Positions 1 through 6,368 of a stretch of 7,265 nucleotides of DNA are shown piece by piece. The DNA is taken from positions 4,715 to 11,979 of the forward strand of contig QBUN01000391.1 of the NCBI GenBank assembly GCA_013180565.1, read 5' to 3'. Under the pieces are notes generated by a model. The model did not search any database, was not told the origin of the DNA, and saw only the letters and a program-made list of their open reading frames with translations. The position numbers were made by a program, and so were the translations under genes. This stretch comes from Candidatus Methanophaga sp. GoMg3.2. Its GTDB lineage: Archaea > Halobacteriota > Syntropharchaeia > Alkanophagales > Methanospirareceae. Numbering within the stretch: the stretch's first letter is position 1; each line of letters opens with the position of its first letter.

Positions 1-1143
1 CCGCATAATCAACAAATCACCATACCTTATCTCTACACTGCCAGAAGGGTTATAAAGCCATTTGCCCTCTTTTCTACGTACCGCCAGTATAAACATCCCC
101 GTTCGTGCCTCTATTTTCAGTTCCTTTAGCGTCTTTCCAAATATAACCGCGTTATTCACTTCCATCTTCAATATTATCTCATCCGACTCTTCGATAGAAG
201 CTAAAAAGACCGGATGCAACCTGATGTCGCGCAACACAACATCTGCAATCTCGTATGCTGCATCCGAAATCACTTCAGAAGAGACCGCAACATGAAGTAA
301 GCCCCGAAACTCGTCAAAATTACTCCTCTTTGTTACCCCTCTCGCCGCCTCTATCACTAATATCTCCAGCTCCTCTTTCATCAGGTCCATTGACTCTTCC
401 AGATCTCGTACCTCATTTGCTATCTCTTTGTTATAAAACGTGACTGCGGAATACGAGAGACCTACCATCAACTCAGACATATTTTTCATATCGGCGATGA
501 GGTCCGCGATTTCTTCTGTTATTCGTCGCCTTACTATCCCCCCCTTCTCCTTCTCCTTGTATTCCTTCCCCGTCGCCATCTTACAGAACGCAGGTATGCC
601 TTCTGTGGGACCGGAAGTGATTACTAGGTCGTCCAGCAGCAATCGCTCGTCTTTATCCGGTGAATACATCCATTTAGAGCCTCGTTTTATCGCTAATACG
701 CGCATTCCCGCTTCTGTCTCGAGCTTTAATCCCTTTAGCGTTTTGCCTTTCAAGATGGATGTGGGTCTTATCTTTACGTTTAATACGGCCTCTTCAAAAT
801 CCTCACGATCGAGATACCCGGTTATATCAACAGAAGTAGCTATTTTCGCTATGTCGCCCGCGGCATTTGAGATCTTCTCCGCAGCAGATGCTATTTGCAA
901 TATCCCTGCGAATTCTATTGCATCTTCTAAGTTCCGTGCACCTAACATTGTCGATATTCTCATTTTATAAAGGAGCGAATGCATCTTCTCCTCTAATTTA
1001 AACACCTCTTTCGCTATCTCGGGATTGCTATATAAAACTGCAGAATATGCGAGGTCTAACATAGAGCCTGAGATGTCCTTCATATCCACGAGCATATCCT
1101 TCGCATTGAACGTCTTTATTTCATCCTTCAACTCGTCAGCCAT
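1..1143 (-). CDS. Tandem PhoU/TrkA-C domain regulatory protein (3' end cut by window edge)
   Basis: The frame is open from the ATG at 1143 to the window edge (381 codons, no stop). The protein is an internal duplication. A helical PhoU-like unit (about residues 15-105) and a TrkA-C/RCK-C unit (about 120-180) are followed by a charged linker (190-210), a second PhoU-like unit (205-305) and a second TrkA-C unit (315-381). The repeats align clearly: YSAV at 33-36 and 231-234, GKTLKGLKLE at 133-142 against GKTLKELKIE at 336-345, and KWMYSP against KWLYNP. From family knowledge, TrkA-C domains bind small ligands and gate K+ or other cation transporters, and archaeal PhoU+TrkA-C proteins of about 400 residues form a known conserved family. 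Little is therefore missing, perhaps 10-25 residues. No membrane segment or N-terminal Rossmann (TrkA-N) domain is seen, so it is probably a cytosolic partner of a separate transporter. Its start overlaps the stop of the upstream gene by one base (TAATG), implying coupled translation. The transporter partner is inferred. Confidence 0.88.
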   Translation of the reverse strand, partial: MADELKDEIKTFNAKDMLVDMKDISGSMLDLAYSAVLYSNPEIAKEVFKLEEKMHSLLYKMRISTMLGARNLEDAIEFAGILQIASAAEKISNAAGDIAKIATSVDITGYLDREDFEEAVLNVKIRPTSILKGKTLKGLKLETEAGMRVLAIKRGSKWMYSPDKDERLLLDDLVITSGPTEGIPAFCKMATGKEYKEKEKGGIVRRRITEEIADLIADMKNMSELMVGLSYSAVTFYNKEIANEVRDLEESMDLMKEELEILVIEAARGVTKRSNFDEFRGLLHVAVSSEVISDAAYEIADVVLRDIRLHPVFLASIEESDEIILKMEVNNAVIFGKTLKELKIEARTGMFILAVRRKEGKWLYNPSGSVEIRYGDLLIMR

Positions 1144-1865
1144 TATAAACTCTCCTCTAACCACTTCTTCGCACGTTTAATCGCCTCCGTATCCCGAGAT
1201 ACGAGTTTTATACGCACTTTGTAAGTCCGCTCATTTCCCGCCATGTAGGGATAGGACCCGATCGTTACATCTGTAAAGGTCCTTACCGCTTCGTTCAGAA
1301 CATCTAATATCTCATGCTCTGGCTTATCTGTTAATATCCATTCTTCCGCCATTATCGCATTATCATCACGAAACGAGGAAGCGATGCCCTCGAACATCCC
1401 TCGCAGCTCTTCCGGCACGCCTGGCATAACAATGACGTTATCTACTTTAAATCCCGGTGCAGTACCTACGGGGTTCCCTATAACCTCCGATCCAGTTGGC
1501 ATATCTGCCATTTTTAATAAAATGCCACTTAACCCATATTTGTCCGTCAGTATTCTTTCCGCTTCTTCATCTCTCGTCAATGATTTACCCACACCTTTTG
1601 CCACGCCTTCTCTCGTTACGTCGTCATGCGTTGGACCTAACCCACCAATGACAAAGACAAAATCAGATTTACTGCTTTTTATCGCTTCGCTTATCTCGCC
1701 TTCGTCATCGCCAACCACCATTATCTTCTTTACGGCAACTCCTTGGGTGAATAACCGCTTTGCAAGCCATGAGGAGTTAGTATCTGCGATATCTCCTCGT
1801 AATAATTCATCTCCAATGTTTATTATCGTGGCGCTTTTGCCTTTTTTGATTGCCCGATTATTCAT
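1143..1865 (-). CDS. CinA-like protein, stand-alone MoCF/molybdopterin-binding domain
   Basis: This 240-residue protein is made of the MoCF-binding fold shared by MoaB/MogA and the N-terminal half of CinA. Diagnostic motifs are GDELLRGDIADTN (18-30), GGLGPTHDDVTR (74-85), NPVGTAPGF (131-139) and MPGVPEE (147-153). Bacterial CinA adds a C-terminal NMN deamidase (PncC) domain, which is absent here. The length matches archaeal stand-alone members, so this is a normal domain form rather than a truncation. CinA-type MoCF domains in other organisms have been linked to ADP-ribose/FAD pyrophosphatase activity, so nucleotide-cofactor hydrolysis is at least as likely as a role in molybdopterin synthesis. 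No molybdopterin genes lie nearby. The start is the ATG at 1865. No good SD precedes it, and the promoter-like element at 1898-1914 predicts a leader of only about 10 bases. It is first in a two-gene unit with the PhoU/TrkA-C gene. Confidence 0.85.
   Translation of the reverse strand: MNNRAIKKGKSATIINIGDELLRGDIADTNSSWLAKRLFTQGVAVKKIMVVGDDEGEISEAIKSSKSDFVFVIGGLGPTHDDVTREGVAKGVGKSLTRDEEAERILTDKYGLSGILLKMADMPTGSEVIGNPVGTAPGFKVDNVIVMPGVPEELRGMFEGIASSFRDDNAIMAEEWILTDKPEHEILDVLNEAVRTFTDVTIGSYPYMAGNERTYKVRIKLVSRDTEAIKRAKKWLEESL
1150..1157 (-). promoter_or_regulatory. Shine-Dalgarno for the PhoU/TrkA-C gene, inside the upstream CDS
   Basis: On the minus strand GAGGAGAG lies six bases before the ATG at 1143. 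It sits within the last codons of the CinA-like gene. It is the best match to the archaeal anti-SD in the window and supports this start. Together with the TAATG overlap, it suggests translation by reinitiation after the upstream gene. Confidence 0.7.
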
Positions 1866-1897
1866 GCTTTGTATAATACCTTAATCTCTCTTTCCTA

Positions 1898-1914
1898 CTA
1901 TTAAACCTTTTGGA
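1898..1914 (-). promoter_or_regulatory. Putative archaeal BRE/TATA promoter of the CinA-like gene
   Basis: The minus strand reads CCAAAAGGTTTAATAG, a purine-rich BRE-like stretch followed by a TATA-like TTTAATA, centred about 36 bases before the ATG at 1865. A start site about 26 bases downstream would leave a leader of about 10 bases, which fits the lack of an SD. The gap after aroA (108 bases) is long enough for an independent promoter. A perfect 10-bp palindrome CAATTAATTG at 1922-1931 lies just upstream and could be an operator, but A/T palindromes of this size also arise by chance. Confidence 0.45.
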
Positions 1915-1973
1915 TTTTGAGCAATTAATTGTAAAATGCAATTTGGTGCATATGATTTAGGATTTACCACTCG

Positions 1974-3269
1974 TTATTGCACATAAACTATATCCGCCCC
2001 TAACTCAAGCATATCATTAAAGAATGACGGATACGATATTTTAGCACATTCTACATTTTCTATAACCGTTTCTCCAGGTGCATAAAGAGCGGCGATAGTT
2101 AAAGCCATTGCCAACCTATGGTCATCATGCGAATACACCTTTGCTGCCTTTAACTCCTTTTTACCTTCTATTCGCAATCCGTCTTCCTTCTCCTCTATCC
2201 CCGCACCCATCTTCTTCAACTCTTCTGTTATCAGCTTCAATCTATCTGTCTCTTTATATCTCAAATGTGACACACCGGTTATCTCAGTAATACCATCAGC
2301 AACAGCCGCTAATACCGCTACAGTGGGCACCAGGTCCGGATTCGCGCGCATATCCACTCGTATCCCTTTTAGAGTCCCTTTAGCGCCTTTTACCGCTACA
2401 ATACCACTTTCCACATCCCATCTTATGTCTGCACCCATCTCTTTTAATATCGCTACTATCCTGGAATCGCCCTGTGCAGACGGGAACAAATTCCGCATCT
2501 TCAGTTTGGAATCAGTGATTACTGCTGCTGCTAAGGGATAGGAAGCGGAAGAGAAATCGCCGGGTACCGTAAACCGCGGCAGCTCATAGCTTTGCCCGCC
2601 TCCTACGTGAAACGAATAATCAGTGTCTGAGTGAGAAAAAATAACCTCTATCCCTGCCTTCTCTAATACCTCTATTGTCACTTCCACGTACGGCACAGAG
2701 GCGAGATTATTTGCCGTGATGTAAGTGTCCTTCTCCGCAAACGGGCATGCAATGAGCAAAGCGGATATGAACTGTGAGCTGATAGATGCATCTATCGTTG
2801 TTTCACCTCCCTTTAGCCGGCCTTTTACCACTATTGGCGCTGTTCCATCACCTTTTGTACTGAACGCTTCTGAACCAAGCTCGTTTAGCGATCTAAGCAG
2901 AGGCAAATTCGGTCGCTTTCTCAACGATGCATCGCCTGTTAGAACCGCCGCACCTTCGCACAAACTAGATATAGCAGTGAAGAATCTTAATGTAGTGCCC
3001 GAGTTCTCGGCGTTTAGCACATCTTCCGGTGTTCTCGGTCGTCCATCAGTGCCTTTTACCGTTATTTTCCTCGCTTGCTCTACCTCTATAGTTGCACCTA
3101 AAGAGCTAGCAGCGTTAATTGTAGCTTTTGTATCGTCAGAGATAAGAGGATATTGAATCTCGCTCCGTTTTGCCAGTGCGGCTATTGCAATAGCCCTATG
3201 GGTATAGCTTTTAGAAGGCGGCGCATTTATTTCGCCTTTTAGCCCTGATCTCCGCACCCTTGCTTTCAT
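1974..3269 (-). CDS. aroA: 3-phosphoshikimate 1-carboxyvinyltransferase (EPSP synthase)
   Basis: EPSP synthase transfers enolpyruvyl from PEP to shikimate 3-phosphate, the sixth step of the shikimate pathway, in the cytosol. The 431-residue length is normal, and the conserved blocks appear in order. They are PPSKSYTHRA (17-26, phosphate/PEP-binding Lys20 and Arg25), NSGTTLR (89-95), TGDASLRKRP (111-120), SSQFISALL (164-172) and PGDFSSASY (236-244). These are followed by NPDLVPTVAVLA (310-321, with Asp312 as the likely catalytic acid), YKETDRL (338-344) and DDHRLAMAL (382-390). No key residue is missing. The start at 3269 places PPSKS at the usual distance from the N-terminus. It follows argG on the same strand after 48 bases, and I see no convincing promoter of its own, so co-transcription with argG is likely. 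The gap contains one copy of a short repeat (3298-3320). No other shikimate gene lies in the window. Confidence 0.97.
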   Translation of the reverse strand: MKARVRRSGLKGEINAPPSKSYTHRAIAIAALAKRSEIQYPLISDDTKATINAASSLGATIEVEQARKITVKGTDGRPRTPEDVLNAENSGTTLRFFTAISSLCEGAAVLTGDASLRKRPNLPLLRSLNELGSEAFSTKGDGTAPIVVKGRLKGGETTIDASISSQFISALLIACPFAEKDTYITANNLASVPYVEVTIEVLEKAGIEVIFSHSDTDYSFHVGGGQSYELPRFTVPGDFSSASYPLAAAVITDSKLKMRNLFPSAQGDSRIVAILKEMGADIRWDVESGIVAVKGAKGTLKGIRVDMRANPDLVPTVAVLAAVADGITEITGVSHLRYKETDRLKLITEELKKMGAGIEEKEDGLRIEGKKELKAAKVYSHDDHRLAMALTIAALYAPGETVIENVECAKISYPSFFNDMLELGADIVYVQ

Positions 3270-3297
3270 GGCTTTTTATGTATAGATAGCTCTCAGG

Positions 3298-3320
3298 GCC
3301 ACAAGATTACACAGATTTTA
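3298..3320. repeat. Short dispersed-type repeat, copy 1 (CCACA..GATTACACAGATTT)
   Basis: The plus strand reads CCACAAGATTACACAGATTT within this span. It matches the copy at 5131-5153 except for one extra A and one T/G change. The element abuts and overlaps the argG stop codon (TAA at 3320-3318) and occupies part of the argG-aroA gap. Both copies have the same orientation relative to the minus-strand genes. Sequences of the CCACAGATTACACAGATT type are, as I recall, scattered through many prokaryotic genomes. That recollection was not checked here. Confidence 0.6.
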
Positions 3321-4487
3321 GTCTGAATATCGCTTCCGGAAGACACTCGACTGAAAGCCGTGATATAGCGAGAACCCTTCCGCACCTCTTTGCTCTTGTT
3401 TCACATCGAACGATACGTCCTTAGTATATAATGCGTTTGGTGATTCTCTTCCTATTACTCTTGCGATACCTTTCTCCAATTTCATATGCACTGTGCCATT
3501 TAGCCGCTCCTGTGTCTTATCCACAAAGGCATTAAGCCCCTCGAAAAGAGGGTCCATAACCAGGCCCTGATAGACCAGCTCACTCCACGTTCTATCAACA
3601 AAATCCTTGAACCTTAGTTCATGTCGCGTTAAAACGAGCTGCTCGAGGTCTCGATGCGCTTCTAACAATATAGTGGCTGCCGGATGCTCGTAGATCTCCC
3701 TTGACTTGAAGCCAAGAACTCTATCCTCGATCATATCCGTTCTGCCAACGCCGTGCTTGCCACCCACGTCATTCAATTTTTTTATCAACGAAATGCCGTC
3801 CATCTCCGTACCATCCAGCGAGACAGGTACCCCATACTCAAACCCGATTTCCATAATTGCTGCTTCTTTGGACGCATTAGCCACAGAGGAAGTCCATTTG
3901 TATATCTCTTCCGGCGGGAAGAAAGAAGGGTCTTCTAACTCGCTGCCTTCTATGCTCCTGCCCCAAATGTTCTCATCTATGCTCCATCTCTTCTCTGATT
4001 CAAATGAAATGCCATGTTCTGATGCGTATAGCTTCTCTTCTTCCCGCGTTAGGCTCATTTCCCTCACTGGCGCTATTACTTCCAGGCCGGAAGTCCTGAA
4101 CACGGCGTCAAACCTGAGCTGGTCGTTACCCTTCCCTGTGCAGCCATGAGCGACCGCATCGGCATCCTCTCCTTTCGCAACTTCTACCACTTTCTTCGCT
4201 ATCAACGGTCTCGCAATTGCCGTTCCAAGCACGTAACCTTCATAGTTGCCGTTTGCCTTTATCAACGGGAAGATATAATCCTGCACGAATTCAGCCTTTG
4301 CATCTATAAGCTTATAAAGATCACTTAGCTCCTCGCCCCTTTCCGTAGCCGCTTTTAGGTCCTCTTCCGGCTGCCCTACATCTACTATTACTGCAATCAC
4401 TTCATCGTAACCATAATGCTCTTTAAGCAGAGGAATGCAGATTGAAGTGTCCAATCCGCCGGAATACGCAAGCACTACCTTCTTCAT
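3318..4487 (-). CDS. argG: Argininosuccinate synthase
   Basis: ArgG joins citrulline and aspartate using ATP to make argininosuccinate, the penultimate step of arginine synthesis. The 389-residue protein has the ATP pyrophosphatase P-loop AYSGGLDTS at 7-15. It also has the family block [13 protein letters not shown] (87-99) and the second signature [12 protein letters not shown] at 115-126. Further conserved segments are [28 protein letters not shown] and [12 protein letters not shown]. Its length is close to the family norm of about 400, and it ends normally. The ATG overlaps the stop of the upstream flavoprotein gene as ATGA (4487-4484), so the two are probably translated together. Only a weak purine stretch (GCGAGAG) precedes the start, which fits a coupled start. 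aroA follows after 48 bases. No argH or carbamoyl-phosphate genes are in view. Confidence 0.98.
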   Translation of the reverse strand: MKKVVLAYSGGLDTSICIPLLKEHYGYDEVIAVIVDVGQPEEDLKAATERGEELSDLYKLIDAKAEFVQDYIFPLIKANGNYEGYVLGTAIARPLIAKKVVEVAKGEDADAVAHGCTGKGNDQLRFDAVFRTSGLEVIAPVREMSLTREEEKLYASEHGISFESEKRWSIDENIWGRSIEGSELEDPSFFPPEEIYKWTSSVANASKEAAIMEIGFEYGVPVSLDGTEMDGISLIKKLNDVGGKHGVGRTDMIEDRVLGFKSREIYEHPAATILLEAHRDLEQLVLTRHELRFKDFVDRTWSELVYQGLVMDPLFEGLNAFVDKTQERLNGTVHMKLEKGIARVIGRESPNALYTKDVSFDVKQEQRGAEGFSLYHGFQSSVFRKRYSD

Positions 4488-5029
4488 TTCTCTCGCTTAT
4501 ATTTCGCTTCTTTCATATCCACGGCAAAGAATTCACCACCTACATGGCATAGCAGTTTCGCTACATCTATCACGCCTTCTTCTTTCCATAGCTCGTCCTT
4601 CACGCCCACAGCCACTATTTTTCCCGTTATCCAGATATGGTTGCCCGCTTCAATCTCCTTCTCTAACTTGCACTCCAGCCATCCAGCAGCCTCTTTTATT
4701 CGCGGTGGCGTCACAAGCTTCGCCTTCTCTTCTGTTAGTCCTGCATGCACTATCTCATTATCTTCATATGGATAATCCGTTTCCAAAACGTGCATCTGCT
4801 CTCCAAGGTCCTTGCCCGCCACGTTCACCACGAACTCGCTATTTTCTCTGATGTTCTTCAATGTATCATGCATTGGATCGCACGAGAAACCATATAAGGG
4901 TGGTTCGAAGCTTACCGGCGAATTGAAGCTAAACGGTGCTGCATTTGCTATCCCTCTTTCGGATACTGTCGTAATGACCACCACAGGCCGAACGAACAAT
5001 TTCGGATATGCTTTTACTTCTAGTTCCAT
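4484..5029 (-). CDS. Flavin reductase-like domain (FMN-binding) protein
   Basis: This 181-residue protein belongs to the flavin reductase-like/FMN-binding split-barrel family, with small archaeal flavoproteins as relatives. Evidence is the N-terminal [13 protein letters not shown] (14-26) and [21 protein letters not shown] (29-49), with the family Asn and the Ser/Phe/Asn loop that usually contacts FMN phosphate. It continues with [16 protein letters not shown] (55-70) and the C-terminal strands around [11 protein letters not shown] (131-141). No signal peptide or membrane segment is visible. Family members bind FMN and pass electrons from NAD(P)H or F420-type donors, but the real substrate cannot be read from sequence. 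The ATG at 5029 is preceded by GGAGA and a clear TATA box, which fixes the start. A second ATG 14 bases upstream is out of frame. It is first in a probable operon with argG (4-base ATGA overlap) and aroA. Why a flavoprotein leads an arginine/aromatic unit is not evident. Confidence 0.88.
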   Translation of the reverse strand: MELEVKAYPKLFVRPVVVITTVSERGIANAAPFSFNSPVSFEPPLYGFSCDPMHDTLKNIRENSEFVVNVAGKDLGEQMHVLETDYPYEDNEIVHAGLTEEKAKLVTPPRIKEAAGWLECKLEKEIEAGNHIWITGKIVAVGVKDELWKEEGVIDVAKLLCHVGGEFFAVDMKEAKYKREK

Positions 5030-5036
5030 CTTTTCG

Positions 5037-5041
5037 TCTCC
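5037..5041 (-). promoter_or_regulatory. Shine-Dalgarno of the flavin reductase-like gene
   Basis: GGAGA on the minus strand sits seven bases before the ATG at 5029. It selects this ATG over the out-of-frame ATG just upstream, which overlaps the SD itself. Confidence 0.65.
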
Positions 5042-5061
5042 ATAATTTTCCTTTTTAATGG

Positions 5062-5069
5062 TATATAAA
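5062..5069 (-). promoter_or_regulatory. Archaeal TATA box for the flavoprotein-argG-aroA unit
   Basis: The minus strand carries TTTATATA, an exact-looking archaeal TATA box, in an AT-rich gap. Its centre is about 37 bases before the ATG at 5029. Transcription starting about 24-26 bases downstream would give a leader of around 10-13 bases that just includes the GGAGA site. This is the strongest promoter candidate in the window and marks the start of a three-gene unit. Confidence 0.65.
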
Positions 5070-5084
5070 TAAAGAATAGCATTT

Positions 5085-5123
5085 CTTTCTTTGGTAAAGC
5101 TTTTAAAACTTTTTGAAAGAAAG
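5085..5123. repeat. Imperfect inverted repeat between L10e and the flavoprotein
   Basis: CTTTCTTT at 5085-5092 is complementary to AAAGAAAG at 5116-5123. Inside the 23-base loop, AAAG (5096-5099) can pair with CTTT (5109-5112). On the minus strand the region is rich in T tracts, so it may help end the L10e transcript, since archaeal termination favours oligo-T. It also lies just upstream of the flavoprotein TATA box, so an operator role is possible. The composition is simple, and chance is a real alternative. Confidence 0.4.
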
Positions 5124-5130
5124 CATTTTA

Positions 5131-5153
5131 GCCACAGATGACACAGATTTTTA
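5131..5153. repeat. Short dispersed-type repeat, copy 2 (CCACAGATGACACAGATTT)
   Basis: The plus strand reads CCACAGATGACACAGATTTT here. It differs from copy 1 at 3298-3320 by a one-base deletion and one substitution. It lies about 24 bases past the L10e stop, and like copy 1 is 3' of a minus-strand gene in the same orientation. It encodes nothing. Position after genes suggests a tolerated insertion point or a role at transcript ends, but two copies cannot decide this. Confidence 0.6.
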
Positions 5154-5176
5154 CGTTATTTATAATTCTATTTTAT

Positions 5177-5698
5177 TTACAGCGCTAATAAATCCTCGCC
5201 TTTATCTACTACGATCTTGCATGGTGTGGGTAACTTATGACCTGCCCGTTTCAAAGCTTCCTTTGCATCTCCAACATCCTGAGCCCCTACACTGACACTT
5301 ACTAGCTTCTGTCCGCGCTTCACCCTCGCTGCTGTGCCTATCGGTCGCCCAAATGCGTGCCGCATACCACTTGAGATCCGGTCCGCACCAGCGCCAACCG
5401 CTAATTTGTTCTCTCTCAGCACGTGATGCGGATACACCCGTATCTTCAGGTAGTAATTACTTCGCCCTACACCCTGTGCTAGGAATCTATTAGAAAATAT
5501 CCGCGCCGCTTCTAATGCGTTATGCCTTATCTGACATGCTTCCTTTGCTACTAAGGATAAAGAAACCGGAAACTCTCGACTCAGGTTACCCATATCGAAA
5601 ATGGTTATCTTGCTCCCTGGTATTCCACCCATGTATCTCTTTCGCACATTCGCAGCTCCTGTCACCTTAGTGTACATTCGCGCTGGTTTATTTCCCAT
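5177..5698 (-). CDS. rpl10e: Large-subunit ribosomal protein uL16, archaeal L10e form
   Basis: uL16/L10e is a component of the 50S subunit near the A-site tRNA and the central protuberance. The protein has 173 residues, normal for the archaeal form and longer than bacterial L16. Diagnostic blocks are KPARMYTKVTG (4-14), YMGGIPGSKI (22-31), FDMGN (34-38) and QIRHNALEAAR (56-66). Later blocks are KIRVYPHHVLREN (85-97), GAGADRISSGMR (102-113) and GRPIGTAARVKRGQK (117-131). The N-terminus begins as expected with a short M-G-N-KPARMY, which supports the start. It lies 50 bases after the signal peptidase gene on the same strand and has a TATA-like element of its own about 25-28 bases before the ATG. 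It may thus be read both from that promoter, nearly leaderless, and by read-through. No other ribosomal gene is adjacent. Confidence 0.98.
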   Translation of the reverse strand: MGNKPARMYTKVTGAANVRKRYMGGIPGSKITIFDMGNLSREFPVSLSLVAKEACQIRHNALEAARIFSNRFLAQGVGRSNYYLKIRVYPHHVLRENKLAVGAGADRISSGMRHAFGRPIGTAARVKRGQKLVSVSVGAQDVGDAKEALKRAGHKLPTPCKIVVDKGEDLLAL

Positions 5699-5717
5699 AC
5701 TTCCCTATTACACTCTA

Positions 5718-5732
5718 TATACATAAAAACCC
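5718..5732 (-). promoter_or_regulatory. Putative promoter of rpl10e with near-leaderless start
   Basis: The minus strand reads GGGTTTTTATGTATA. A TATA-like TTTTTATG is centred about 28 bases before the ATG at 5698, and the overlapping TTTATGTA is centred about 25 bases before it. With the usual archaeal spacing, transcription would begin at or within a few bases of the start codon. The only SD-like text is a weak GGGAAG ending two bases before the ATG. A strong promoter would suit a ribosomal protein gene. Confidence 0.45.
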
Positions 5733-5748
5733 TTATTCAATATCAGCA

Positions 5749-6300
5749 TCACCAAAGGTTTAAAAACCATTCTTTGAGAATAGAAGGATTTTTCAATATA
5801 AGAGACGGATACCCTAAGTAAGGGGCCCTTGCCTTCGCTATTGCTACAATCCATTCGGGCTTAACTGGCTGCAGATTTGGCTGGTCATAGCCGGCGTTAT
5901 TATCGCCTTTGGTTATGTAACCTTCGTGAGGGGCCGGTCTCCCATTTGGCATCTGCCCTTCTTTCTCCACCCAATACATCGCCCGATGTATTATCGGTGT
6001 TGTCGAAGAAAGACCATTCGGACGATATATAATCACATCTCCGTAACCGTTGAATGACTTATAATCAGCCAATTTGCCTTCTTCGCATGTTATAATGTCT
6101 GTGCGTTGCGGTGCCTGCACGAAGATCAAATCGCCCACCTGCATATTTGGCAACATACTGCCCGATTCGACTGCGAATCCAATATGCCATGTCCCTGTAG
6201 CCGCATATGCCACCACAATTATTATCGCAACGATTATTAACGCCTCAGCCAAACTTTTACCCATTTCTATCAATGCTTTTTTCATATTTGCTCTTGCCAC
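5749..6300 (-). CDS. Signal peptidase I, archaeal/Sec11 type
   Basis: This membrane serine protease removes signal peptides from exported proteins. One N-terminal transmembrane helix covers about residues 17-34, and the catalytic domain should face the outside. The nucleophile is Ser48 in ESGSMLP (45-51), followed by GDLIFV (56-61) and GDVIIYRP (87-94). IIHRAM (103-108) supplies His105 where bacterial enzymes have Lys, and TKGDNN (130-135) plus Asp139 complete the archaeal/ER Ser-His-Asp pattern. The insert around TCEEGKLADYKSFNGYGDVI resembles that of methanogen signal peptidases as I recall them. Length 183 is typical, and no clear second membrane helix is seen at the C-terminus. The start is uncertain. 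The listed GTG at 6300 has no SD, whereas Met6 (ATG at 6285) has AGGTG 12 bases upstream and would give a protein five residues shorter. rpl10e follows after 50 bases, and the deacetylase gene is divergent. Confidence 0.93.
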   Translation of the reverse strand: MARANMKKALIEMGKSLAEALIIVAIIIVVAYAATGTWHIGFAVESGSMLPNMQVGDLIFVQAPQRTDIITCEEGKLADYKSFNGYGDVIIYRPNGLSSTTPIIHRAMYWVEKEGQMPNGRPAPHEGYITKGDNNAGYDQPNLQPVKPEWIVAIAKARAPYLGYPSLILKNPSILKEWFLNLW

Positions 6301-6303
6301 CTA
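6299..6303 (-). promoter_or_regulatory. AGGTG, possible Shine-Dalgarno for an ATG start at 6285
   Basis: The minus strand reads AGGTG, complementary to CACCU in archaeal 16S 3' ends, 12 bases before the ATG that encodes Met6 of the signal peptidase. The spacing is somewhat long. If used, the GTG at 6300 is part of the ribosome binding site and not the start codon. Confidence 0.35.
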
Positions 6304-6346
6304 TAACGAATACTCAAAGTTAAGTTATATCTCTAGTGTCTTTTTA

Positions 6347-6368
6347 AAAAGAAAAACCTTTTTCTTTT
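6347..6368. repeat. Perfect 10-bp A/T-tract dyad in the divergent promoter region
   Basis: AAAAGAAAAA (6347-6356) and TTTTTCTTTT (6359-6368) are perfect reverse complements separated by CC. A two-base spacer is too short for an RNA hairpin, so if meaningful this is a DNA dyad such as an operator. It lies 46 bases or more upstream of the signal peptidase start and 65 bases upstream of the deacetylase start. A second palindrome, CTTTTTAAAAAG (6340-6351), overlaps its left arm. A/T-tract composition makes chance plausible. Confidence 0.45.

Noticed and set aside
62..970. Plus-strand open frames at 62-295, 255-443 and 440-970
   Set aside because: They lie antisense to the PhoU/TrkA-C gene, have Ser/Ile/Pro-rich compositions without domain motifs, and overlap one another in different frames. 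The minus-strand frame is continuous and recognisable.
1143..1865. CinA-like gene as a truncated CinA that has lost its deamidase domain
   Set aside because: Stand-alone MoCF proteins of this length are a normal archaeal form. No deamidase remnant is seen downstream, where the next gene starts at once.
1936..1951. ATGCA/TGCAT inverted repeat in the aroA to CinA-like gap as a terminator or riboswitch stem
   Set aside because: The arms are only five bases, there is no adjoining oligo-T run in the right orientation, and no conserved riboswitch core is visible.
3273..3284. TTTTTATGTATA on the plus strand, identical to the rpl10e promoter-like text, in the argG-aroA gap
   Set aside because: It faces the wrong way to drive aroA and would fire antisense into argG. 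A 12-base A/T-rich match is weak evidence for an antisense promoter.
1384..4851. Plus-strand open frames opposite the CinA-like, aroA, argG and flavoprotein genes (for example 1384-1884, 2725-3156, 3706-4149, 4435-4851)
   Set aside because: All are shadows of strongly recognised minus-strand genes, with no family signature or consistent ribosome binding site.
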